A stretch of 64,000 bases of DNA, taken from positions 3,682,501-3,746,500 of the forward strand of contig NZ_JARRCW010000001.1 in NCBI RefSeq assembly GCF_031501865.1, read 5' to 3'. Origin of the DNA: Pseudovibrio sp. M1P-2-3 (GTDB lineage Bacteria > Pseudomonadota > Alphaproteobacteria > Rhizobiales > Stappiaceae). This document shows positions 8,263 through 16,143 of this stretch, one piece after another. The position numbers were made by a program, and so were the translations under genes. Under the pieces are notes generated by a model. That model searched no databases. It was not told the origin of the DNA and was given only the letters and a program-made list of their open reading frames with translations. Position 1 is the stretch's first letter, and each line of letters begins with the position of its first letter.

Positions 8263-9234
8263 ATGCTTACTCTTGCCGCATTAGAAAATGCCCGCGATGT
8301 TGTTGGCGCTCACATGGCCCCTACCCCGCTTTACTCGTGGCCAAGCCTTAATGCCGCAATGAAGTGTGAGGTCTATGTTAAGCACGAAAACTATGCCCCC
8401 ACAGGATCCTTCAAGGTTCGCAGCGCTCTGGTCTATGCCCACCATATGCGCAAGCATTATCACCAAAAAACAAATTTGATCGCAGCAACAAGCGGAAATC
8501 AAGGGTTAGGGCTGGCCTTTGCCGCCAGAAAATATGGCTTGCAGGTGGCCATTGTGGTTCCCCAAGGAACGTCCAGTGAAGTGAGCGATGCCCTACAAAC
8601 CCACGGCGCTTTTGTTATTGAACACGGGCAGTCGCTGGAAGAGGCACAGGAGTTTGCCGCTTCCCTCTCCGAAGAGTCCCATAAGTTCACAGTCCCTGCG
8701 TTCAGTGCCGAATTGGTGGCGGGTACCGGTACCTATGCACTTGAGCTCTTACGGGCGCGCCCCAAGGTTGATGCGATCTTTGTTCCAATTGGTCTTGGCA
8801 CTGGAATTTGCGGCCTTATTTGCGCCCGTGAGCTGCTCGGACTTAAAATACCCATTTACGGAGTTGTTGCGGAAGGAGCGGATACATACGCCCGTTCTTT
8901 CGAGCGCGGGGCGCTTATCTCCGTTGGGTCCACCAATACCTTTGCCAAAGGCATTGCCGTTAACGCCCCTAACCCCGAAGCACTCGCAATTATTCGTGAA
9001 CTGGCAGAGGACATTATTCGTGTAAGTGACAGCCAGATTGCCGAAGCAGTGCGAACCATGTTCCAGACCACCCACACATTGTGCGAGGGAGCGGCTGCCG
9101 CATCCCTTGCGGGCCTGAGTTCCCATGGTAACAAGTGGAAAGGTAAGCGTGTGGTCATTATTCATTGCGGCCAAAATATAGAACGCAGCCAGATTTCGGC
9201 AATTTTGCAAGGACGCACCCCTACTCCCGATTGA
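8263..9234 (+). CDS. PLP-dependent threonine/serine dehydratase-like enzyme
   Basis: A 323-residue fold-type II PLP enzyme of the threonine dehydratase group (COG1171-like), expected to deaminate a hydroxyamino acid to a 2-oxoacid. Visible motifs are the PLP lysine in PTGSFKVRSA, the SGNQGLGLAFAA substrate loop, and a C-terminal GGN-like segment reading HCGQNIERSQI. The glycine-rich phosphate loop, usually GGGGL, reads VPIGLGTGICG, and the final serine-type position of the PLP ring contact is Cys-Gly. There is no regulatory ACT domain, so it is a catabolic type rather than IlvA. ATG at 8263 follows GGAG by 8 bases. It stands alone. Relatives include hydroxyectoine-pathway (EutB) and threo-hydroxyaspartate dehydratases; the actual substrate cannot be told. 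Confidence 0.82.
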   Translation: MLTLAALENARDVVGAHMAPTPLYSWPSLNAAMKCEVYVKHENYAPTGSFKVRSALVYAHHMRKHYHQKTNLIAATSGNQGLGLAFAARKYGLQVAIVVPQGTSSEVSDALQTHGAFVIEHGQSLEEAQEFAASLSEESHKFTVPAFSAELVAGTGTYALELLRARPKVDAIFVPIGLGTGICGLICARELLGLKIPIYGVVAEGADTYARSFERGALISVGSTNTFAKGIAVNAPNPEALAIIRELAEDIIRVSDSQIAEAVRTMFQTTHTLCEGAAAASLAGLSSHGNKWKGKRVVIIHCGQNIERSQISAILQGRTPTPD

Positions 9235-9351
9235 ATTCCATTTGGCATCTCTCTTGAAAGCGAACGCAGTAATCCTACTTAAGGTATTATCACGGCACCT
9301 AATCCTGCCATGAACAAGATCAGCTGCAACGTCCAAGGGAGACATCAGCTC

Positions 9352-10218
9352 ATGAGTGAGACAAGCACCTATACCCCCCCTAAAGTGTGGACTTGGGAAC
9401 AGTCGAACGGCGGGCAATTTGCAAACATCAACCGCCCGATTTCAGGGTCCACCCACGAAAAAGAACTGCCAGTTGGCAAGCACCCGTTGCAACTTTACTC
9501 CCTTGGCACGCCCAACGGCGTTAAGGTCACAATTATGCTGGAAGAGCTTCTGGCGTTGGGGCACACCGGTGCAGAATATGACGCGTGGCTTATCAAAATT
9601 CACGAAGGGGACCAGTTCTCTAGCGGGTTTGTCGGGGTCAATCCAAATTCAAAAATCCCTGCTCTTCTTGATACAACCACTAAAGAGCCTTTGAGAGTTT
9701 TTGAATCCGGTTCCATCCTGCTTTATCTTGCCGAAAAGTTCGGCGCGCTTCTGCCTGAAGACCCTGCCAAGAAAACAGAGGTTATGAACTGGTTGTTCTG
9801 GCAAATGGGCGCGGCCCCTTACCTTGGCGGCGGGTTCGGCCACTTTTATGCTTATGCTCCGGAAAAATTCGAGTATCCCATCAACCGCTTTACAATGGAA
9901 GTGAAGCGCCAGTTGGACCTTCTCGATAAGACACTCGCCGAACGGCCATACATAGCCGGCGATGAGTATACAATTGCAGATATTGCCATCTACCCTTGGT
10001 ATGGCGCTGTCGTTCTGGGTCTTGCCTATGATGCTGCCGAGTTCCTGTCTGTGAAAGACTACAAGAACGTGGTGGCTTGGGCGGAGAAAATTAAAAAGCG
10101 CCCTGCTGTTCAAAGAGGCAGTATAGTGAACCGTACTTTCGGCAATGAAAACAACCAGCTTGCCGAACGCCACGATGCCAGCGACATTACTAATAAGCTT
10201 GCAGAAAAAGCAGAGTAA
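9352..10218 (+). CDS. yghU: YghU-type glutathione S-transferase / disulfide-bond reductase
   Basis: A 288-residue member of the nu-class GST family typified by E. coli YghU and YfcG, which bind two glutathiones and reduce disulfides or organic peroxides in the cytosol. The N-terminal extension PPKVWTWEQSNGGQFANINR and the segment LGTPNGVKVTIMLEELLALG match YghU closely. The thioredoxin-like domain (about 45-130, with NPNSKIPAL and ESGSILLYLAE) is followed by the helical C-terminal domain with YTIADIAIYPWYG. The ATG at 9352 lies 10 bases after AAGGGAG; an in-frame ATG at 9310 has no such site. A GC-rich hairpin follows the stop. Confident assignment by family pattern. Confidence 0.92.
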   Translation: MSETSTYTPPKVWTWEQSNGGQFANINRPISGSTHEKELPVGKHPLQLYSLGTPNGVKVTIMLEELLALGHTGAEYDAWLIKIHEGDQFSSGFVGVNPNSKIPALLDTTTKEPLRVFESGSILLYLAEKFGALLPEDPAKKTEVMNWLFWQMGAAPYLGGGFGHFYAYAPEKFEYPINRFTMEVKRQLDLLDKTLAERPYIAGDEYTIADIAIYPWYGAVVLGLAYDAAEFLSVKDYKNVVAWAEKIKKRPAVQRGSIVNRTFGNENNQLAERHDASDITNKLAEKAE

Positions 10219-10238
10219 TTCGGAATAAAAACGGAAAC

Positions 10239-10256
10239 GGGGGCGTCAGTGCCCCC
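10239..10256. terminator. GC-rich hairpin between convergent genes
   Basis: GGGGGC and GCCCCC form a perfect stem with loop GTCAGT in the short gap between the yghU stop codon and the stop codon of the minus-strand gene at 10265. No T-tract is present, but the position suits a bidirectional terminator. Confidence 0.6.
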
Positions 10257-10264
10257 ATCCACTC

Positions 10265-10648
10265 TTAGTTAGAGCCGTCTTGTAAACCCTTTGAAATCTC
10301 ATCAACCATTTCACCAAAGGAAACAGCCTCTTCCCGAGAGACTTCTGAAGCGGCTTCACTGTCTTGAGTGAGGGACTGCTCTGCTTGAATAGCAATCAAT
10401 GCGCCGCTGGTTTGATCGCTCATTGGAGCTAAACGGGGAAAGTGCTCATCGTTTTGCTTGCCTCCGGCTTCCGAGTCAAGGTCTTTTGAAGAACTATCAA
10501 TGTCAACTGCAACAGGTCTGTACTCTGACAGCTTTGAAGGTAATACAGAAAGAACATCCATATCACCGGCATCAAGGGCATCACTGTCCGTTGAGGACGC
10601 CTTGGCTGCTTCCACATAAGCGGGTGTCGTTTCGAGAGAAATCGCCAT
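10265..10648 (-). CDS. Small acidic protein of unknown function
   Basis: Not a recognised family. The 127-residue product is acidic and rich in Asp, Glu and Ser (for example SSTDSDALDAGDMDVLS and SSKDLDSEAGG), with no signal peptide, membrane segment or cysteine. It is probably largely disordered, with possible helix near the C-terminus (EEAVSFGEMVDEISKGL). The ATG at 10648 follows AAGGATC with good spacing; the frame continues upstream to 10738 without another initiation site. It is a lone gene convergent with yghU and divergent from the diacylglycerol-kinase-like gene. Real coding status is likely because of the strong start site and acidic bias. Confidence 0.6.
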   Translation of the reverse strand: MAISLETTPAYVEAAKASSTDSDALDAGDMDVLSVLPSKLSEYRPVAVDIDSSSKDLDSEAGGKQNDEHFPRLAPMSDQTSGALIAIQAEQSLTQDSEAASEVSREEAVSFGEMVDEISKGLQDGSN

Positions 10649-10875
10649 GACTAGATCCTTTCGTTTGCCTGCCTTCGTGCAGTTGCTTCTATAGTTAGAA
10701 AGATAGCCTATCTGAAGTAGCTTGCCCGAAACATACAATTTTAAGAAAAATTACAACAAATATAAAAAGGGAGCTCAATCCCGCCCTTTTCCTTGTATCT
10801 TTAGTGTCGGCCCCGCCAGTTTTAGGCTTCCTAAAGCCATTTTTCCTATATTTCATTCCAAAATTGAGGCGGTTG

Positions 10876-11772
10876 ATGCAAGTTGCAGCTATATTGAACA
10901 CACGCAGTGGCTCCTTGAAACAAATTGATTTAGGCAGATTGGAGCGCGCCATCCGCGAGCAGTTTGCCACTGCAGAGCGCACCGTGGCCTGCTTTAGAGT
11001 GAACGGAAGCGAACTTAAAACAGTTCTTGCTGAGCAATGCTCAAGGCAAGAGGTATCGCTTCTGCTGGCAGCTGGAGGTGATGGAACTATTTCTGCGGCA
11101 GCGGAGGCGGCTTGGCGCTCGGGAAAAACACTTGCGATCGTCCCTGCCGGAACCATGAACCTCTTTGCCCGCTCACTTAAACTGCCCTTGGACGTTCATG
11201 AGTGCGTTACAGCTCTTGCACGCGGACAACAAACTTCCATAGATATTGCCGTTGTGAATGGCCGCTCTTTCCTGCACTTCTTTACTATTGGTGTCTATCC
11301 AAAGCTGGTTAACAAGCGCAGTCATTATACTTACAGCGGCAGACTGACAAAGGTTTGGGCTGGAATTAAAGCCTTCTTCAGCACCCGGGCAGAACCCGCA
11401 CTCCACTGCGTCAAGTTCACCCGTGACGGCTCTCCAGAACAGCACAAACACCTAAGTATCCTTGGCGTCTCCAACAATCTTTTCGGTTCAGGGCACCTGC
11501 CTTTTGCAGATGACCTTCAAGGGGGGAAGCTGGGGATCTATAGTGTGGGCAAGATTTCGGTCCCAAAGCTTTATCAGCTTGCAAAAGACATTGCTTTTGG
11601 AAGGTGGAACGAAAGCTCCCTCATCAAAGTTTCAACTGCCAGAACAATCCACTTACGACTGGAGAAAATGTCCAGTAAAAATCACTGTGCAATAGACGGT
11701 GAGCTGCTGCCTATAGAGCGGGAATACACCATTGAGCTGCATCCCAAGGCACTGAACCTCCTTATTCCCTAA
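10876..11772 (+). CDS. Diacylglycerol kinase / sphingosine kinase-family lipid kinase
   Basis: A 298-residue protein of the DAGK catalytic-domain family (YegS/DgkB type), soluble enzymes that phosphorylate a lipid hydroxyl with ATP. The nucleotide-binding GGDGT is at residues 67-71, preceded by LLLAA and followed by PAGTMNLFARSL, where most relatives have GTGNDFAR. The second domain includes SILGVSNNLFGSG and the ending DGELLPIEREYTIELHPKAL. The start at 10876 has GAGG 7 bases upstream; a GTG further upstream (10804) does not. No neighbours point to a specific lipid; diacylglycerol recycling or a signalling lipid are both possible. Confidence 0.85.
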   Translation: MQVAAILNTRSGSLKQIDLGRLERAIREQFATAERTVACFRVNGSELKTVLAEQCSRQEVSLLLAAGGDGTISAAAEAAWRSGKTLAIVPAGTMNLFARSLKLPLDVHECVTALARGQQTSIDIAVVNGRSFLHFFTIGVYPKLVNKRSHYTYSGRLTKVWAGIKAFFSTRAEPALHCVKFTRDGSPEQHKHLSILGVSNNLFGSGHLPFADDLQGGKLGIYSVGKISVPKLYQLAKDIAFGRWNESSLIKVSTARTIHLRLEKMSSKNHCAIDGELLPIEREYTIELHPKALNLLIP

Positions 11773-11820
11773 GGAAACTCGAAACGTGGGCACACCCTAC
11801 AGCAGTGAGATGTTGTAGTG

Positions 11821-11870
11821 CGTATATCACTCCGAAAACTGGTGCCCACTTTTCAGCGATACGCTGTAAT
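11821..11870 (+). repeat. Dispersed intergenic repeat of the AAAACYGGTG family, copy A
   Basis: About 50 bp here align with 40309-40359: a GTATA near the left end, then AAAAC(T/C)GGTG(C/T)(C/T)CACTTT, then ATACGCT at the right end, with one small length difference. Both copies lie between genes and outside any reading frame. Similar AAAACCGGTTCCCACTTTT-type repeats are familiar in rhizobial genomes, which makes these diverged members of a known kind of element. Confidence 0.6.
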
Positions 11871-11926
11871 GACCTGCTATCGGGGCGGAAAGCCACCTGC
11901 TCCCCCAAAACATAGAGAGGCAGGTA

Positions 11927-11941
11927 GCCTCACTTTTGCAG
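11927..11941 (-). terminator. Small hairpin downstream of the AhpD-like gene
   Basis: GAGGC and GCCTC form a 5-bp stem with a 5-base loop, 14 bases past the stop codon of the minus-strand gene. A short T-run (TATGTTTTG) follows on the minus strand. Weak by itself. Confidence 0.35.
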
Positions 11942-11954
11942 CGAGAAAAAGAGT

Positions 11955-12506
11955 TTACTTAGCCGACCATGCATTGGCTTTGAAGGGGGCATCTACTTCC
12001 GTGTGCGCAATATGGTTGGTGTAGTTGGACATCACCTTAAGGCTTGTACCCAAAACCACTTCCAAAACAGTCTGCCGTGTGTATCCCGCTTCCAAAAGAG
12101 CGTCCACTTGTTCTTCGGAAGGCCAACCACGCGTTTCATTGATAACTTCCGAGAATTTACGCAGGGCTTCAAGTTTGGGGTCGGCAAGTTCTGTGCCATT
12201 GCGCAAGGCTTCTATCACGTCAGCAGGAACATTCTTCATCTGCGAAACTGTGGAGTGGGCCGCCATACAATATTCACAACCGTTCAGGCGATTGTTGGTC
12301 ATCATAATAATCTGACGCTCTGTTTCAGACAGGCTGGTCTTGCCGAAAATACCGGCAAGGCTCATGTAGCCCTCCAAAATTGCCGGGGACTCGGCCATTG
12401 TCCCATAGAGGTTTGGAATAAAACCAAATGCCTTCTTTGTCTTTTCCAAGAGGGGCTTGGAAGCCTCGGGAGCATTTTCGGGAGTATATGTTTTAAAGTC
12501 TGACAT
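11955..12506 (-). CDS. AhpD-like / carboxymuconolactone decarboxylase-family protein
   Basis: A 183-residue protein of the CMD/AhpD fold. The redox signature CEYCMAAH gives Cys77, Cys80 and His84, the AhpD-type CxxC-x3-H active site for peroxidase or disulfide-reductase activity in the cytosol. Upstream helices (SLSETERQIIMMTNNRLNG) are typical. The ATG at 12506 follows GGAG. A TetR-family gene lies 72 bp upstream on the same strand, and a near-palindrome (12537-12546) sits between them, so the pair probably forms a locally controlled detoxification unit. The physiological substrate is unknown; a role against peroxides or electrophiles is inferred from the CxxC site. Confidence 0.85.
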   Translation of the reverse strand: MSDFKTYTPENAPEASKPLLEKTKKAFGFIPNLYGTMAESPAILEGYMSLAGIFGKTSLSETERQIIMMTNNRLNGCEYCMAAHSTVSQMKNVPADVIEALRNGTELADPKLEALRKFSEVINETRGWPSEEQVDALLEAGYTRQTVLEVVLGTSLKVMSNYTNHIAHTEVDAPFKANAWSAK

Positions 12507-12536
12507 GGGTCTCCGTCCGTTTATATAGTGATTTAA

Positions 12537-12546
12537 ACCGATCAGT
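12537..12546. promoter_or_regulatory. Candidate TetR operator ACCGATCAGT
   Basis: A 10-bp near-perfect palindrome of the ACnGATCnGT form, common among TetR-family operators, lies 31 bp upstream of the AhpD-like gene and just after the TetR gene's stop codon. One mirrored position mismatches. Link to the adjacent TetR protein is inferred. Confidence 0.45.
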
Positions 12547-12578
12547 ACAAACTAAAATAGGAACGCAATAGCAGCTAA

Positions 12579-13169
12579 TCAAGGCTTTACTTCCAGTAAT
12601 TTCAGCACCTGCTGCCCCGAAAGTAACCGCTCATCTTGATCAAAAACACCTCTGGACAGAACACATTGCCCCACAAGCAAAGCAAGAAGGGACCGAGAGG
12701 TCACGTCTCCTTTGACAGAAGAGGGAATTACGCCGGACTTCTGGCCCAATTCGATTTGCATCATAAAAAAATTCTGAATTAACGAAAAACCCCGTTTGAC
12801 GGTTTTGACAGTTTCCTCATCATGGTTAGGCAGGTCAAGAGCGGTATTCACCATGAAATTTCCATTACCGCTTTTATCGGGATCACCCTCGGCAATCATC
12901 ACCTCAAACAAAGTTGTGATAGCACGCACGGGATCGTCAACTTCGGAAATACGCTCCCTCGCTGCCTTTTCCACATCAAGCTGATGCTTTAGAAGACTTC
13001 GGATAAACAAGCCTCTTTTACTGCCAAAGGCATTATAGAAGCTGCCTTTATTTATGCCCATAGCAGCCAGAAGATCAGCCAGAGATGTCGCTTCATAACC
13101 TTTCGCACCGAAAAGTTTAGCTGCTTGATCCACTGCCTCTTCTATGTCGAACGACTTTTCCCAGGGCAT
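12579..13169 (-). CDS. TetR/AcrR-family transcriptional regulator
   Basis: A 196-residue regulator with an N-terminal helix-turn-helix (about residues 9-55: FGAKGYEATSLADLLAAMG then NKGSFYNAFGSKRGLF), characteristic of TetR repressors. The C-terminal ligand domain is all-helical; it contains a segment typical of the group acting on quinone or electrophile stress genes (GNGNFMVNTALDLP). The ATG at 13169 has AAGGAG 6 bases upstream. It lies directly upstream of and collinear with the AhpD-like gene, which it most likely controls. Ligand unknown. Confidence 0.9.
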   Translation of the reverse strand: MPWEKSFDIEEAVDQAAKLFGAKGYEATSLADLLAAMGINKGSFYNAFGSKRGLFIRSLLKHQLDVEKAARERISEVDDPVRAITTLFEVMIAEGDPDKSGNGNFMVNTALDLPNHDEETVKTVKRGFSLIQNFFMMQIELGQKSGVIPSSVKGDVTSRSLLALLVGQCVLSRGVFDQDERLLSGQQVLKLLEVKP

Positions 13170-13278
13170 TTCCTACTCCTTAGCAGGTACTTTAGATATG
13201 AGTTTCCATTTACACCAATTGGCAAAATAAAAGCGTATCGTTTACTGCCAGAAGCAGGCGTAATGAATTAGGAACTTT

Positions 13279-14604
13279 TTAGCTATCATTCAAAACCTCT
13301 TTAAATGCCACATCCAGAATCTCCACAATCTCATTTATGTGCTCATCCTCGATAATAAACGGGGGAGCGAGAAGAATGTGGTCGCCGTTTAGCCCATCAA
13401 TGGTTCCGCTCATCGGGTAACACATAAGGCCAGCTTTAAATGCAGCTTTCTTGATCTTTCCTGCAAGGCTTCGTGCCGAGGCAAATGGCTGCTTATTTGC
13501 CTTGTCCTGCACCATTTCAATTCCCCAAAACAACCCACGCCCGCGAATATCGCCAATGTACTCATGATCTGAGAAGGAGTTGCGCAGTGCTGCCTCCAAC
13601 TTTTTTCCCATGGGTAAAACACGGTCCACCAATCCATCTGTGAGCTTGGTAAGAACTGCTAGAGCGGCAGCTGCAGCGGTTGGGTGCCCAATGTATGTAT
13701 GCCCGTGCTGGAAAAATCCTGACCCCTCTTCAATCGCCCTGTAGATTTCACTGGAACAAAGCATAGCTCCTATGGGCTGATAGCCTGCGCCCAACCCCTT
13801 GGCGATACAAAGGATATCAGGTGCAACACCGTCCTGCTCACAGGCAAACAAGGTCCCTGTCCGCCCCATGCCACACATAACCTCATCCAGAATGAGCAGG
13901 ATACCGTAGTGGTCGCATATCTCGCGTATACGCTTGAAATAGCCTTCCACAGCAGGCACAGCACCGGAAGTTGCCCCGACCACGGGCTCGGCGACAAACG
14001 CCATAACCGTTTCCGGCCCAAGATGTAGAATTTTACTCTCAAGCTCATTGGCAACCCGCTGGCCATAGTCAAAGAGGCTCTCCCCTTCAAGCTGGTCACG
14101 GTACGCATAACACGGGGCGATGTGATGGGTTTTTATCAGCATCGGGGCAAACTGCTTGCGCCGCCACTCGTTTCCCCCTGTAGCCAAGGCCCCTAGCGTA
14201 TTACCGTGATAGCTCTGCCTGCGGGCGATGATGTTGTGACGCTGGACCTCCCCTTTTTCCAGATAGTACTGACGGGCCAGCTTGAGTGCCGATTCCACCG
14301 CCTCCGACCCACCGGACACCAGATAAACCCGCTCCAACCCTTCAGGAGCATGGGCGATTAGCTTATCTGCCAGTTGCTCGGCTGGCTCACTGGTGAAAAA
14401 GCCGGTATGGGCGTAGGCGACTTGGTCCACCTGTTGCTTGATAGCCTGTTTCACGTCTTCATCGGAGTGACCAAGACAGGAAACAGCAGCGCCGCCGCAG
14501 GCGTCCAGATACTTTTTACCTGATTTATCAAAAAGGTAGCACCCTTGACCCGAATGAATAACGGGGGGCTGCACATGTGTATGACGGGGGAAAATATGGG
14601 GCAT
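13279..14604 (-). CDS. Class III (omega) aminotransferase, PLP-dependent
   Basis: A 441-residue aspartate-aminotransferase-superfamily class III enzyme. The segment LVSGGSEAVESALKLARQYY contacts the cofactor phosphate, ILDEVMCGMGRTG carries the PLP-ring aspartate (Asp240), and CIAKGLGAGYQPIGAM carries the Schiff-base lysine (Lys269). Length and motifs fit enzymes moving an amino group from omega-amino acids, diamines or beta-alanine to pyruvate or 2-oxoglutarate. The start at 14604 (reading MPHIFPRH) has GAGG about 10 bases upstream; a frame opening at 14637 lacks a site. It is divergent from an RpiR-family regulator with a shared operator (14667-14701), so its expression is probably set by a small phosphorylated or amino compound. 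The donor substrate is not determined. Confidence 0.88.
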   Translation of the reverse strand: MPHIFPRHTHVQPPVIHSGQGCYLFDKSGKKYLDACGGAAVSCLGHSDEDVKQAIKQQVDQVAYAHTGFFTSEPAEQLADKLIAHAPEGLERVYLVSGGSEAVESALKLARQYYLEKGEVQRHNIIARRQSYHGNTLGALATGGNEWRRKQFAPMLIKTHHIAPCYAYRDQLEGESLFDYGQRVANELESKILHLGPETVMAFVAEPVVGATSGAVPAVEGYFKRIREICDHYGILLILDEVMCGMGRTGTLFACEQDGVAPDILCIAKGLGAGYQPIGAMLCSSEIYRAIEEGSGFFQHGHTYIGHPTAAAAALAVLTKLTDGLVDRVLPMGKKLEAALRNSFSDHEYIGDIRGRGLFWGIEMVQDKANKQPFASARSLAGKIKKAAFKAGLMCYPMSGTIDGLNGDHILLAPPFIIEDEHINEIVEILDVAFKEVLNDS

Positions 14605-14666
14605 TTTCGTTGGACCTCTTGCTGGAGGGCTCTGCATTTCGTTTATTTGTACAAAAGAGTTAATTA

Positions 14667-14701
14667 ATATGTTTCACTTTTTCAATAGATATGAAACATA
14701 T
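14667..14701. promoter_or_regulatory. RpiR-type operator: ATATGTTTCA-N15-TGAAACATAT
   Basis: A perfect 10-bp inverted repeat (14667-14676 and 14692-14701) with centres 25 bp apart sits midway between the divergent aminotransferase and RpiR-family genes. TGAAA/TTTCA half sites are typical of RpiR-family regulators. The repeat overlaps the first possible ATG of the regulator frame (14669), which argues that translation really starts downstream at 14732. Confidence 0.75.
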
Positions 14702-14731
14702 GAATCACAATTAAATTGGAGCCTTGGCCAG

Positions 14732-15577
14732 ATGAGCAGTAAGACTATTTATCAATACATCACGCCCCACTACGAAGGGTTAAGTGCCAAACTAAAACTT
14801 GCTGCGGACTTTGTGCTGGAAAATCCAATTGATGTGGCCGCAAGGAGCCTTCGGGCAATTTCTCTGGACGCAAAGCTGCCCCCTTCAACATTCTCCCGTC
14901 TGGCTCGAGCATTAAAGTTTGAAAGTTACGAGGCCATGCGGGAGGTCTGCCGCAGTGAACTGCCCAAGTCCTTTGCCTCCTCCCTAACAAAAGAAAGCTT
15001 CCCTTCGGCATCAAACTCTTTTACCAACAGCTGCGCGGCCCATGCGGCCACTTTGGAGGCACTGGCAACAAACACCCCACCACAAGCGCTGGAACAGGCA
15101 GCAGGTGCGCTGAGCGCCGCAAGAAATATTGTTGTGGTTGGGGCGCTCAGTTCTGCCGGTCTTGCAGCTTACCTTGGGTATTTGGGTGAGTGGCTCGGAA
15201 ATGGCTGGCGTGTTCTTGGGTGTAGCGGAAGCTCTCCAGCCAGTGAGCTAGAGGGACTTGGGACGGAGGATCTGGCGGTTATCATCGCAGGCGAGCCGTT
15301 TGCAGCCCAATCCATTAAGACCGAAAGACTGCTCAAAAGCCAAGGCATTCCAACCCTTATCATCACCGATAGCCTGCGCTGTCCGGCCTTAAAAAGTGCT
15401 GATCATAGCTTTGTCATCCCCTCCCGAAGTTCGGGCATATTTCCCACTCATGTACCAATGCTGGCTCTTATCGAGACACTGGTGCATTTAACAGCTGAAA
15501 AACTTGGAGATACGGCCAAAGAACGAGCGCGCAAACTGGATCAGGCACATAGGCAGCTGGGAGACTATTGGGAATAG
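14732..15577 (+). CDS. MurR/RpiR-family transcriptional regulator
   Basis: About 281 residues: an N-terminal RpiR helix-turn-helix domain (about 1-75, LSAKLKLAADFVLENP and LPPSTFSRLARALKFESYEAM) and a C-terminal SIS sugar-isomerase-like ligand domain (about 110-250, NIVVVGALSSAGLAAYLGY). The family binds phosphosugars or related metabolites and acts as repressor or activator. The frame opens at 14669, but that ATG lies inside a strong operator palindrome; the ATG at 14732 gives the normal family N-terminus and has GGAG about 11 bases upstream. It is divergent from the class III aminotransferase, its likely target. The stop codon is 11 bases from the convergent DUF2867 gene. Confidence 0.85.
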   Translation: MSSKTIYQYITPHYEGLSAKLKLAADFVLENPIDVAARSLRAISLDAKLPPSTFSRLARALKFESYEAMREVCRSELPKSFASSLTKESFPSASNSFTNSCAAHAATLEALATNTPPQALEQAAGALSAARNIVVVGALSSAGLAAYLGYLGEWLGNGWRVLGCSGSSPASELEGLGTEDLAVIIAGEPFAAQSIKTERLLKSQGIPTLIITDSLRCPALKSADHSFVIPSRSSGIFPTHVPMLALIETLVHLTAEKLGDTAKERARKLDQAHRQLGDYWE

Positions 15578-15588
15578 TTAAGCCCTTC

Positions 15589-16086
15589 TCAAGAGGAAAG
15601 TTCCCGTTTCAATTGCCGAAGGTTTTGTCTCACTATGAGCTTGTGGGCTGGCGCGACCGGTATCATGTAGAGCCAGCCGAACCTATTGTGTACTTTCACA
15701 GAAGAGGTGATCGTCAACATCTGACCCTGAGTAACAATGGAGGTCATCACATCCAGATGCCGGTCCCGACCCGTCAGCACCAACGCATCGCTTGAGATGT
15801 GTTCCACCATAAAGAAATCAAGTTTTTGACCGGCTACCACCGTTTGGGGAACAGTGCCGGAAAAGCCGCCTATTTTCTGCACACCAAAAAGCGAACAGAC
15901 CGCATCCCTAATCCGAAAAGCCAAATTCAAAACCGGCATGGGCTGGGACATAATAATTCGCCAAGCCTCCAATGGAGTGATCTTTGAAGACAGCTGAACC
16001 GATCCTTGATGAAAAAAATCAAGTGTCTCAATTGGTCCCAAGATCGGCACATTGGTATCTGGCAGGGTATAGACGGGTGCTTGCAA
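15589..16086 (-). CDS. DUF2867-family protein
   Basis: A roughly 165-residue protein resembling DUF2867, a small family of unknown role often found fused or next to NAD(P)-binding epimerase-like proteins. Features seen are the conserved core ISSDALVLTGRDRHLDVMTS and the C-terminal FGWLYMIPVAPAHKLIV. There are no catalytic motifs or membrane helices. The best start is TTG at 16086, 5 bases after AGGAG. The frame opens at 16161, but that would overlap the divergent GNAT gene. Convergent with the RpiR regulator. Confidence 0.7.
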   Translation of the reverse strand: MQAPVYTLPDTNVPILGPIETLDFFHQGSVQLSSKITPLEAWRIIMSQPMPVLNLAFRIRDAVCSLFGVQKIGGFSGTVPQTVVAGQKLDFFMVEHISSDALVLTGRDRHLDVMTSIVTQGQMLTITSSVKVHNRFGWLYMIPVAPAHKLIVRQNLRQLKRELSS

Positions 16087-16143
16087 GTTCTCTCTCCTAT
16101 ACAACCAATGCAACTTGATAGGAATCAACTGAAAACACAAGTG

